In this document: positions 1 through 7,100 of the stretch, one piece after another
Layout of the letters: each line of letters starts with the position of its first letter
How positions within the stretch are numbered: position 1 is the stretch's first letter
Origin: Vibrio sp. Hep-1b-8
Lineage (GTDB): Bacteria > Pseudomonadota > Gammaproteobacteria > Enterobacterales > Vibrionaceae
DNA length: 47,135 nucleotides
NCBI RefSeq assembly: GCF_006124995.1
Contig: NZ_QEWN01000012.1
Location: 1-47,135, forward strand
Direction of reading: 5' to 3'
Program-made: the position numbers and the translations under genes
Notes under the pieces: model-generated
What the model was told of the DNA's origin: nothing
What the model saw: the letters and a program-made list of their open reading frames with translations, nothing else
Database searches by the model: none

Positions 1-1
1 G

Positions 2-709
2 TCTGGATGTGCCAGCACGCCTCCCGATGATGAGCAAGGCTTAAGCCAGCAACAAGCCTATGATCCTATTGAAGGTTTCAACCGTTCAATGTGGACCATT
101 AACTATGATTATCTAGACCCATATTTCGTACGACCTGTCTCTTTGGCCTACGTAAATTACGTGCCAACTCCGATCCGCAGTGGCATCCGTAACTTTTTAG
201 GCAACCTCGATGAACCCTCTAGCATGATTAACAATCTGTTGATGGGCAATGGCAGTAAAGCGCTTGACCACTTTAACCGCTTTTGGATTAACACCACGTT
301 TGGCTTAGCGGGTTTAATCGATATCGCATCAGAGGCGGGCATCACTGACCATAATGAAAAAGCGTTCAGTGACGCAGTGGGTCATTACGGGGTAGGGAAT
401 GGCCCCTACGTTATGGTTCCGGGTTACGGCCCATGGACTGTCCGTGAAGCGACAGATGTTGTCGACGGTATGTATGTACCGTTGTCCTTTCTTAATATCT
501 GGGCAGGGCTAGGTAAATGGGCATTAGAAGGAATGGAGACTCGTGCAGTGCTCGTTAACCAAGAAGTGCTGCTTGACAACTCGCCTGACCCGTATGCATT
601 GACTCGTGATGCTTATATCCAGCGTCAGAACTTCAAAGCTGAAGTCGTAACAGATGACTACGATGAGGATCAAGAAGCGTTTTTGGATGAGTATCTCGAA
701 GAGTTCTAA
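2..709 (+). CDS. mlaA: MlaA (VacJ) outer-membrane lipoprotein, 5' end cut off by the window
   Basis: This is the outer-membrane lipoprotein of the Mla pathway, which removes phospholipids from the outer leaflet of the outer membrane and passes them to MlaC and the MlaFEDB transporter. The frame is open from the first bases and reads a lipobox-like SGC (Cys at bases 8-10), so only the signal peptide and start codon are missing. After it come the family-typical stretches YDPIEGFNRSMW and VPTPIRSGIRNFLGNL, then FNRFWINTTFGLAGLIDIA and GVGNGPYVMVPGYGPWTVRE. The C-terminus is acidic, as is common in Vibrio MlaA. An ATG at 89 is internal to the protein and is not the start. The gene is followed by a bidirectional terminator and faces the first fadL gene. 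Confidence 0.93.
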   Translation, partial: SGCASTPPDDEQGLSQQQAYDPIEGFNRSMWTINYDYLDPYFVRPVSLAYVNYVPTPIRSGIRNFLGNLDEPSSMINNLLMGNGSKALDHFNRFWINTTFGLAGLIDIASEAGITDHNEKAFSDAVGHYGVGNGPYVMVPGYGPWTVREATDVVDGMYVPLSFLNIWAGLGKWALEGMETRAVLVNQEVLLDNSPDPYALTRDAYIQRQNFKAEVVTDDYDEDQEAFLDEYLEEF

Positions 710-729
710 AGCGCTGGATATTGTTGATA

Positions 730-763
730 AAAAAGGGCTTGGTCATCGACCAAGCCCTTTTTA
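730..763. terminator. Bidirectional intrinsic terminator between mlaA and fadL
   Basis: A long stem (AAAAGGGCTTGGTC pairing with GACCAAGCCCTTTT, three-base loop) has an A run on the left and a T run on the right, so it can end transcription of mlaA on the plus strand and of fadL on the minus strand. Confidence 0.88.
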
Positions 764-780
764 CTAAATATTTCTAATGA

Positions 781-2052
781 TTAGAACGTGTAGTTAGCTT
801 GTACACCGATTAGCCATACATCGCCTGAAATCTCACCCTCAAAGTTACCACCAGTTAATGCAGCAAATTCATCTGATTTATCACGTGGTTCTTTAATTGG
901 CGCATCTTTGGCTAGGATATAAGTAAAGCCACCGTCTAGTGAGAATTGGTCAGTGAACTGGTAGCTAGCTCCTAGACTTAACCATGTGCGGTCAGTTTCA
1001 GGAATTGTTGTGGTACGGTTTTTATCATCAACAGCTGAAGTGTCATAAGCCACACCAGTTCGTAATGCTAGCTTAGCATCGTATTGATAAGTTGCACCTA
1101 CAGCAAAGCGGTAGTTGTCTTTCCAGTTTTCCGTTTTTATCGTATCTGGACCAGTCGCGAATTGCGCTTGAAGCTCCTTAAATTTGCTCCAATCTGTCCA
1201 GTTGACGCTTGCATGAATCGATACTGTATCCGTTAGTTGGTGGAAGCTTGCAACTTCTAATGCTGCGGGTAGCGGAATTGAAAGTGTTCCTGGCTTCGAT
1301 GGTGTGTAAGAAACCCCAGATGCAGTACCTTCAAAGTCCATCGTTACTTCTGATTTGTAAGCTACGCCTATTCGGTTGTGTTCATTGATATCCCATGCGG
1401 CACCTAGTTGGTAACCCCATGATGTATCTTCCCCTTCCATATATTTAAGGGTTGTCACTGAACCATCTACCACGCTTTTAAGACTTGCACCAAAGTGTCC
1501 TTCGCCTGTCACGTAACGAACACCTGCGCCAACACTGAAGCTGTCAACGACTTGGTAGCCAAGGCTGGCAACTGCTTCTACCGTCTTAACACTGGCTTTG
1601 TCACCGAAATGAAGAGCTGTGAAGCTTGATTCTAGTTCAGTTTCCATACCGTAATTAGTGCCAAGAGCAAAGCCAATAGCTAACTTGTCGTTATATTTGT
1701 GCGAGAGGTACAGATTAGGGATAACCGCACTATGAGCAATATCTTTTGAGGAGGTTGCACCGCGGCGATCACCCGTAGCAGAATTTGTTGTTACTTCACC
1801 GCTGATGTCGATGTTTGGATCAACATAAATCGCTCCAGTAGAGATCTGAGTACCTTCTAGATACGTCAGCATAGCAGGGTTGCGCCATTGTGCACTTGCG
1901 CTGTCAGCCATTGCTGCTTCGCCAGCGTATGCGCGACCAAGGCCTGTCGCTGAGTATTCTGCTAACTGGAAGCCTGCTGCGTTTACTGCCGCTGATGTTG
2001 ATAATAGGCTACCCGCCACTGCGATAGATAGGAGAGTCTTATTCATTTTCAT
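781..2052 (-). CDS. fadL: FadL-family outer-membrane long-chain fatty acid transporter (first copy)
   Basis: A 423-residue beta-barrel of the FadL/OmpP1/TodX family, which moves long-chain fatty acids or other hydrophobic compounds across the outer membrane. A signal peptide (positive start, hydrophobic core, cut after AVNA at about residue 25) is followed by AGFQLAEYSATGLGRAYAGE and a WRNPAM segment, the N-terminal hatch signature of FadL with its NPA motif. The protein ends in alternating hydrophobic strands with a terminal Phe, as expected for BAM-dependent barrels. ATG at 2052 is used; an ATG two codons downstream is an alternative and neither has a strong ribosome-binding site. It lies downstream of a second fadL on the same strand, with about 320 bases and a terminator between them, so the two are probably transcribed separately. 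The substrate cannot be told from sequence. Confidence 0.93.
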   Translation of the reverse strand: MKMNKTLLSIAVAGSLLSTSAAVNAAGFQLAEYSATGLGRAYAGEAAMADSASAQWRNPAMLTYLEGTQISTGAIYVDPNIDISGEVTTNSATGDRRGATSSKDIAHSAVIPNLYLSHKYNDKLAIGFALGTNYGMETELESSFTALHFGDKASVKTVEAVASLGYQVVDSFSVGAGVRYVTGEGHFGASLKSVVDGSVTTLKYMEGEDTSWGYQLGAAWDINEHNRIGVAYKSEVTMDFEGTASGVSYTPSKPGTLSIPLPAALEVASFHQLTDTVSIHASVNWTDWSKFKELQAQFATGPDTIKTENWKDNYRFAVGATYQYDAKLALRTGVAYDTSAVDDKNRTTTIPETDRTWLSLGASYQFTDQFSLDGGFTYILAKDAPIKEPRDKSDEFAALTGGNFEGEISGDVWLIGVQANYTF

Positions 2053-2319
2053 TGTAATGTTCGCTGAGTTGATTTGATATCAGTCGAGCGATCATAGGGT
2101 TAGAGTTATTACTTTAAAAATTAAAAACAATGTACAGATGGATTTTAGAGTTAAATGCTAGATATAATGCGTAGGCAGATGAAAACGCTGGATGTTAAGA
2201 GTGTGTTTCCAAAACTCAGCGAACACATGTGTTGTAGACAAACGTTTTTCGGATACAGGTGTAAGCTTAAATCGGCGTGGTTAATTGATAACGTATTGCT
2301 GGAAGGGGAATTTAACGCA
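2053..2319. other. Intergenic region between the two fadL genes
   Basis: About 300 non-coding bases that must hold the promoter of the first fadL (minus strand). I see no convincing FadR box, CRP box or conserved open frame. The one plus-strand open frame here (62 codons) has no ribosome-binding site and looks accidental. Confidence 0.5.
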
Positions 2320-2346
2320 ATAAAAAGGGCCAGTAATTACTGACCC
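2320..2346 (-). terminator. Intrinsic terminator of the second fadL
   Basis: Read on the minus strand, GGGTCAGTAATTACTGGCCC folds into a hairpin (one G-T pair) and is followed by TTTTTATT, directly downstream of the fadL stop codon. Confidence 0.82.
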
Positions 2347-2370
2347 TTGGTATTAGTGCGTTAGCTTAAA

Positions 2371-3630
2371 TTAGAAGCTGCGGCTGTATTGTAGACCCAT
2401 TAGGATAGCGTCTGCGTGAGTAGTAGCTGTTACTGATGTACCCGCTGAAGATGTTTCACTTACTTGTACATCATCACCCATTAGGTAAGTAAAGCCGAAA
2501 TCAACATTCGATGCAGTGTCAATGTGGTAAGTGAAACCAGCAGATAGCCACTGACGATCTGAGTCAGGTACAGAGATTGACGTCACTGAGTCTTGAGCAC
2601 TTGTGTCATACATGTAACCAGCACGTAGAGTCCAGTCGCTGTTTAGGTAGTAAGTACCACCAATAGCGTAGTGCCAACCGTCTTGCCACATGTACTCACT
2701 CGAGTAAACGCCACCGTTTGCAGCTGCTAGCCCTGCACCCAGAGTAGACTGTGAAGCATCTAAGTTAGAGAAATCAATTTTGTCGAAGTCGCCCCAACCA
2801 ATGTATTGGATGCTGTAATGCACAGCAAACTGTGTATCTTCAATTTTGTGGTAGCCAGAGAACTCAGCAATGTCAGGAAGCTGTAGAGTTACCTTCTGGC
2901 CGTAATCATCTTCTGCTTCGAACTCAGGGCTGTAGCGATAAGCTAAACCAAAACGGTTGTTTTCATCTAGTTCATATACAGTACCAACGTTAAAGCCTAC
3001 TGCCCAACCGTCTGCCTTGTCGATGTCGATAACAGATTGACCACCAAGTAGGGCACTACCTGTACGTTTAAAAGTACCTTGACCATAGATCAAGTCCAGG
3101 CCAGCACCGAAGCTCAACTGCTCATTAACTCGATATGATGCTGCAAGACCAAGGTTAAAGCTCTTAACGTCAGTTAGGCCACCAAATTCAGATGCAACGT
3201 AGTTATCATCGAACTCAGTTTTTGTGCCGAAGTTTGAGTAAGCATTAACGCCCCAAGCAAACTTATCATTTACAGGAACAATCAAGTGAATATTTGGAGC
3301 AATAGAAGTGTCACCAACGTCATCAGTATCGGCAACAGGACCTAATGCTCCACTTGTATAAGTAGCATCTTTAACTTCAATCATTGAAGTAATGCTTTCG
3401 AAACCTAGCGATAGTTCCATTTTATCAAATAGAGCCATTGCAGCTGGGTTACGAGCCATAACAGCAGCATTATCAGCAATTACTGCATCACCAGCAAATG
3501 CACGGCCAATACCTGTTGCTGATTGAGCGTTAAGTTGGAAGCCTGCAGCGAGAGCGTGTTGCGAAGCTAGAGTTGCGGTTGTGATAGTCACTGCTAAAAG
3601 TGATTTTTTAAACAGACGCGTCTTGTTCAT
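2371..3630 (-). CDS. fadL: FadL-family outer-membrane long-chain fatty acid transporter (second copy)
   Basis: A 419-residue FadL-family barrel. The signal peptide is cut after ASQHALA (about residue 28), exposing AGFQLNAQSATGIGRAFAGD; the hatch motif ARNPAAMALFDKMELSLG follows and matches E. coli FadL closely. The C-terminus GLQYSRSF ends in Phe. The start has a good AAGGA ribosome-binding site nine bases upstream. It resembles its downstream neighbour in layout but differs clearly in sequence (NPAAMAL against NPAMLTY), which suggests an old duplication with possible substrate specialisation. About 100 bases upstream there is a half FadR-like site (TCCGACC, 3728-3734) lacking the left half, too weak to call an operator. 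Confidence 0.93.
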   Translation of the reverse strand: MNKTRLFKKSLLAVTITTATLASQHALAAGFQLNAQSATGIGRAFAGDAVIADNAAVMARNPAAMALFDKMELSLGFESITSMIEVKDATYTSGALGPVADTDDVGDTSIAPNIHLIVPVNDKFAWGVNAYSNFGTKTEFDDNYVASEFGGLTDVKSFNLGLAASYRVNEQLSFGAGLDLIYGQGTFKRTGSALLGGQSVIDIDKADGWAVGFNVGTVYELDENNRFGLAYRYSPEFEAEDDYGQKVTLQLPDIAEFSGYHKIEDTQFAVHYSIQYIGWGDFDKIDFSNLDASQSTLGAGLAAANGGVYSSEYMWQDGWHYAIGGTYYLNSDWTLRAGYMYDTSAQDSVTSISVPDSDRQWLSAGFTYHIDTASNVDFGFTYLMGDDVQVSETSSAGTSVTATTHADAILMGLQYSRSF

Positions 3631-3834
3631 TTTTGCTTTTCCTTTTTGGTTCGTCTCTAGTGGACGATATTATTTGAGCAAAAGCTCAGTGGTGGCTGAT
3701 AGTAGACCCAAGTATATGATATAGAAATCCGACCATTAGGTACTTTGGCAATAAAATTGTGTAAATGATGGCTATCTGGCAGGAAAATACTGACAAATGC
3801 ATCTTTTTAGAGTTAGTGCTCTACTTTTATGCTA

Positions 3835-3864
3835 GAAAAATGGCCTGAGCGCGTTGCTCAAGCC
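3835..3864 (-). terminator. Intrinsic terminator of the sigma/anti-sigma operon
   Basis: On the minus strand GGCTTGAGC and GCTCAGGCC pair across a five-base loop (one G-T pair) and are followed by ATTTTTCT. It lies about 30 bases past the stop codon of the anti-sigma gene. Confidence 0.78.
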
Positions 3865-3895
3865 ATGATGTAGGTCACGAAATGTTACCAGACTG

Positions 3896-4624
3896 TTAAT
3901 TTTGAGGTTTGATGATATTTGACAGACTTTCAGCGATCTTAGCCACGTTTTCACCCTTTTCACCGACGAGGATTAAACTGTTATTCCCCATAGGCTCGAC
4001 AATCCCAGCCATACCATCTTTTTCAAAGTTGATTGCTTTATCTGATGCGATGCCTGTTAAGAACATCGTGACTTTGCCTTTTTCACCTTGAAATACCATA
4101 TGTACTGCGTTTGATTTACCGAACCCACAGTGATTAAGGTAATAAACGTGATAAGGGAAGGTGTCAGACAGTTGATGGTCAAAAGGCATCATCTTGGCGT
4201 TGATCTGTGAGGACTCGACGCGTTCATCCAACTTAGCGACAAACGGCTTTTCATCGATTACGTGTTTAATCGCTGTATTAGCCAGACTAGCTTGCGCTGG
4301 TGTGATGATAAGATTACCCCAGTTTAGTTGTCCCACGAGCAGGCCCGCAACAAAGGCGACTGAAGCGGCCATTGCCATCGCTTTACGAGCGAAATTCGGT
4401 CTAACAATCTTGTCTTCCAGTACAGAACTTTGGTTGAACAAAATTCTATCAGCCAAATCTTCAGGAACTTCAACCGCCATTGCTTTTGCAATGTGTTTAT
4501 CAAGATCAAGAATCTCATCAGCAAATTGGCGGTTTTGATCGCTTGCTGAGATAGCCGCATTAATTGACTCATCTCGCTGTTTAGGGTCGGACATAATGCG
4601 TCGACGGAATTCGAGTTCATCCAT
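3896..4624 (-). CDS. DUF3379-type membrane protein, probable anti-sigma factor
   Basis: A 242-residue protein. The N-terminal ~80 residues are charged and helical (MDELEFRRRIMSDPKQRDE), like the cytoplasmic sigma-binding part of zinc-free anti-sigma factors. One membrane segment follows at about 86-108 (AMAMAASVAFVAGLLVGQL), then a ~130-residue periplasmic domain with HVYYLNHCGFGKSNAVHMVF and GEKGKVTMFLTG. This is the layout of the DUF3379 family found beside an ECF sigma factor in Vibrio. Its start codon overlaps the end of the sigma gene by eight bases, so the two are translationally coupled. That it holds the sigma factor inactive at the membrane is an inference from family and position; the signal sensed is unknown. 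The location beside fadL and fadIJ hints at envelope or fatty-acid stress. Confidence 0.82.
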   Translation of the reverse strand: MDELEFRRRIMSDPKQRDESINAAISASDQNRQFADEILDLDKHIAKAMAVEVPEDLADRILFNQSSVLEDKIVRPNFARKAMAMAASVAFVAGLLVGQLNWGNLIITPAQASLANTAIKHVIDEKPFVAKLDERVESSQINAKMMPFDHQLSDTFPYHVYYLNHCGFGKSNAVHMVFQGEKGKVTMFLTGIASDKAINFEKDGMAGIVEPMGNNSLILVGEKGENVAKIAESLSNIIKPQN

Positions 4625-5180
4625 TTTGCTGCCCCCTTTGTATATTGTCTGAATCTAATAACTCTTTCAGTTGATTGCGTGCCCTAAAGAGGCGTGTCAT
4701 AACGGTATTCTTATTAAGGCCAAGAATGTCACCGATTTCTTCGCCACTAAACCCACCAACAACTTGAAGAAACAGTGGTTCGCGGTACTCTTCTTCAAGC
4801 TTCATTATCTGTGCTTGAACCCATTGAGTTTGATGATGGGGATCATCAGAGGTCTTGGCATCATTACCATGATCTTCGATATCAACCAGATCAAATTGTT
4901 TACGTTCGAAGCGGCGCGCATTCTCTCGTCTCAAAATCGTAATGAGCCAAGACTTAGCGGCTTTTTCATCTTGTAAGCTATCGAGTGACTTCCAGGCTCT
5001 TAAGCAAGTCTCCTGAACCAAATCTTCAGAAATAGTGGGATCTTTACACAGCCAATATGCGTATCGATATAAGTCACGGTGATAGGCTCTTACAAGAGCT
5101 TCATATTTTCTTTGCTTGTCCATATCCGAGTTGACCGGATCTTTGGACTTTTTCTTTCCAAAAAATTGAATAATTGACAC
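4617..5180 (-). CDS. ECF-type sigma-70 family RNA polymerase sigma factor
   Basis: An alternative sigma factor with region 2 (ALVRAYHRDLYRYAYWLCKD, then SEDLVQETCLRAWKSL) and region 4 (EEYREPLFLQVVGGFSGEEI with the helix-turn-helix GLNKNTVMTRLFRARNQL). The usual linker between the two is present and there is no sigma-1.1 domain, so it is group 4. I place the start at GTG 5180 (187 residues) because GGAGG (5186-5190) lies five bases upstream. A frame open to ATG 5228 would add 16 residues but has no ribosome-binding site. The gene is followed at an eight-base overlap by its probable anti-sigma factor. Such pairs usually autoregulate, but I could not identify an autoregulatory promoter by eye. 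Confidence 0.9.
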   Translation of the reverse strand: MSIIQFFGKKKSKDPVNSDMDKQRKYEALVRAYHRDLYRYAYWLCKDPTISEDLVQETCLRAWKSLDSLQDEKAAKSWLITILRRENARRFERKQFDLVDIEDHGNDAKTSDDPHHQTQWVQAQIMKLEEEYREPLFLQVVGGFSGEEIGDILGLNKNTVMTRLFRARNQLKELLDSDNIQRGQQNG

Positions 5181-5439
5181 ATGTGCCTCCATTGTTGCCA
5201 TGTGATTTCTTATTTTTGTTTTATCCATGCCACAATCATGTCCAATGAGCGGTTACTGGCCACTGCGTTTTTACCGTAATTGCGCATGTTTGGTGTTATT
5301 CATCGCCGGATTTAGACGTGACCTCACAACTATATTGGGAGATATATAAGTCCAACGACATAGAAATCGAACTAAAATTGATCTACTTCAAAATCTAGCT
5401 AACTCTAACGGTTATAGTAACACCCGTCATCTAGTCGGT

Positions 5440-5585
5440 GTTTACATCGACAAGTTGAGCAAGATGACACTTCCTTTTGAAGGCTGACTTTACTTTCTCC
5501 TAATCAGGAAACTGATTATTTCAATTGGCGTAAGTTAATTGCTTTTTATATATTCCAACCACACAGTTTTGTGTGGTTTTTTTTT
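5440..5585 (+). ncRNA. Candidate small RNA upstream of fadI
   Basis: No plausible gene precedes the strong plus-strand terminator at 5557-5585; the 560 bases between the sigma gene and fadI are otherwise non-coding. The stretch just before it is rich in hairpins: CCTTTTGAAGG (5473-5483), TAATCAG-GAAA-CTGATTA (5501-5518, a perfect 7-bp stem with a GAAA tetraloop) and CAATT/AATTG (5522-5541). Between the first two lies a pyrimidine-rich single-stranded run (ACTTTACTTTCTCC) ending in UCUCC, which can pair with Shine-Dalgarno sequences. Hairpins, an open C/U-rich seed and a U9 tail are what Hfq-dependent small RNAs look like. The 5' end is a guess, since I found no clear promoter. I do not recognise it as a named Vibrio RNA. 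Confidence 0.45.
5557..5585 (+). terminator. Strong orphan intrinsic terminator
   Basis: ACCACAC pairs with GTGTGGT around a short loop and is followed by nine T residues. It lies more than 200 bases before fadI and no plus-strand gene is upstream, so it most likely ends a small RNA. Confidence 0.9.
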
Positions 5586-5728
5586 GCCTAAAATCTTAGT
5601 CAGAGATGGCTGTTAGCTTTGATTTCACTTGGCCCTGACTTATCGACCTACCTATGTTGTATTAATTGTCTCATCTAAACACGGTGAATGTGGAATCTGG
5701 CTTGAGTCACGTTTATTCAAACGAGCGT

Positions 5729-5756
5729 TTGATTGAATTAACAATCTCGTTACAAT
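5729..5756 (+). promoter_or_regulatory. Predicted sigma-70 promoter of fadIJ
   Basis: TTGATT (5729-5734) and TACAAT (5751-5756) are spaced by 16 bases. The start of transcription would fall at about 5763, inside the FadR operator. Both boxes are within one to three bases of consensus. Confidence 0.5.
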
Positions 5757-5757
5757 G

Positions 5758-5774
5758 ATTCTGGTCAGACCTCT
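5758..5774 (+). promoter_or_regulatory. FadR operator overlapping the fadI transcription start
   Basis: ATTCTGGTCAGACCTCT contains TGGTCAGACC, an exact match to the core TGGTCNGACC of the FadR consensus. It sits just downstream of the predicted -10 box and about 20 bases before the fadI start codon, where a bound repressor would block transcription. Known biology: FadR releases its sites when it binds long-chain acyl-CoA, so the operon should be induced by fatty acids. Confidence 0.8.
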
Positions 5775-5792
5775 ATCTATTAAGGAGCAACA

Positions 5793-7100
5793 ATGGGCAA
5801 GCAGGAAGTGAAGACTCGCTCAGGAGAACGCGTGGCGATTGTCGCAGGATTGCGAACGCCTTTTGCACGTCAAAGTACAGAATTTAGCCTAGTTCCAGCG
5901 GTGGACCTAGGCAAAATGGTGGTGAGCGAAATGCTGGCTCGCACTGAAATCGATCCTAAGCTGATTGAGCAAGTGGTGTTTGGCCAAGTGGTGCAAATGC
6001 CAGAAGCGCCAAATATCGCTCGTGAAATTGTATTGGGTACCGGTATGCACATCCATACCGATGCTTACAGTGTCACTCGAGCATGTGCGACAAGCTTTCA
6101 GTCTGCGGTGAATGTTGCCGAAAGCATTATGGCTGGCACAATCGATGTAGGTATTGCTGGTGGTGCCGACTCTTCATCTGTCTTGCCAATTGGTGTGTCT
6201 AAGAAGCTAGCTGCAAATCTACTTGCTCTGAGCAAAACCAAAACGCTTAGCCAGAAGCTCAATATCCTAAAAACACTTTCTCTTAAAGACTTGATGCCAG
6301 TACCGCCTGCCGTTGCTGAATATTCGACGGGTTTGTCTATGGGCCAGACTGCCGAACAAATGGCAAAATCTCATGGTATTACACGTCAGGCACAGGATGA
6401 GCTTGCCCATCGCTCTCATACCTTAGCTGCGCAAGCTTGGAATGAAGGAAAAATTACCGGTGAAGTGATGACAGCTTTCCCTGAACCTTATAAAAAGTGG
6501 ATCGCGAAAGATAACAATATCCGTGAAGATTCTACGATTGAAGGCTACGCGAAGCTTCGTGCCGCTTTTGACCGCCAATACGGTAGTGTTACAGCGGCGA
6601 ACAGTACCCCTCTAACGGACGGTGCTGCCGCCATCATGTTGATGCGTGAAGGCAAAGCGAAGGAGCTTGGCTTAGACATCATGGGTTATATTCGCTCATA
6701 TGCTTTCTCTGCAATTGGAGTTGAAAGCGACATGCTGATGGGGCCATCTTATGCGACGCCAATGGCACTCGATAGAGCAGGAATTCAGCTTTCTGATCTC
6801 ACCCTAATTGATATGCATGAAGCATTTGCAGCTCAAGCGCTATCCAATGTGAAGATGTTTGCCAGCGATAAATTTGCTCAACAAAAGCTAGGTCGATCTA
6901 AAGCAATCGGTGAGATTGATATGGATAAGTTCAACGTACTTGGCGGTTCAATTGCTTATGGTCACCCATTTGCTGCAACAGGCGCACGTATGATTACTCA
7001 AACTTTGAGAGAACTGCAACGTCGTGGTGGAGGTCTTGCTCTTAACACCGCTTGTGCTGCAGGTGGTTTGGGCGCGGCAATGGTATTGGAGGTAGAATAA
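5793..7100 (+). CDS. fadI: Acetyl-CoA C-acyltransferase FadI (3-ketoacyl-CoA thiolase)
   Basis: The thiolase of the FadI/FadJ beta-oxidation complex. It cleaves 3-ketoacyl-CoA with CoA to give acetyl-CoA and a shortened acyl-CoA. At 435 residues it has FadI rather than FadA length. The acyl-accepting Cys98 lies in [13 protein letters not shown], the [11 protein letters not shown] motif holds His391, and the second catalytic Cys421 is in [16 protein letters not shown]. The extra segment rich in Leu and Lys after [13 protein letters not shown] is typical of FadI. The start has AAGGAG eight bases upstream. Its stop codon overlaps the start of fadJ by one base (TAATG), so the two are translated together. 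Expression is expected to be under FadR. Confidence 0.96.
   Translation: MGKQEVKTRSGERVAIVAGLRTPFARQSTEFSLVPAVDLGKMVVSEMLARTEIDPKLIEQVVFGQVVQMPEAPNIAREIVLGTGMHIHTDAYSVTRACATSFQSAVNVAESIMAGTIDVGIAGGADSSSVLPIGVSKKLAANLLALSKTKTLSQKLNILKTLSLKDLMPVPPAVAEYSTGLSMGQTAEQMAKSHGITRQAQDELAHRSHTLAAQAWNEGKITGEVMTAFPEPYKKWIAKDNNIREDSTIEGYAKLRAAFDRQYGSVTAANSTPLTDGAAAIMLMREGKAKELGLDIMGYIRSYAFSAIGVESDMLMGPSYATPMALDRAGIQLSDLTLIDMHEAFAAQALSNVKMFASDKFAQQKLGRSKAIGEIDMDKFNVLGGSIAYGHPFAATGARMITQTLRELQRRGGGLALNTACAAGGLGAAMVLEVE

Noticed and set aside
3728..3734. Possible FadR site upstream of the second fadL
   Set aside because: Only the right half (TCCGACC) is present; the left TGGT half is missing.
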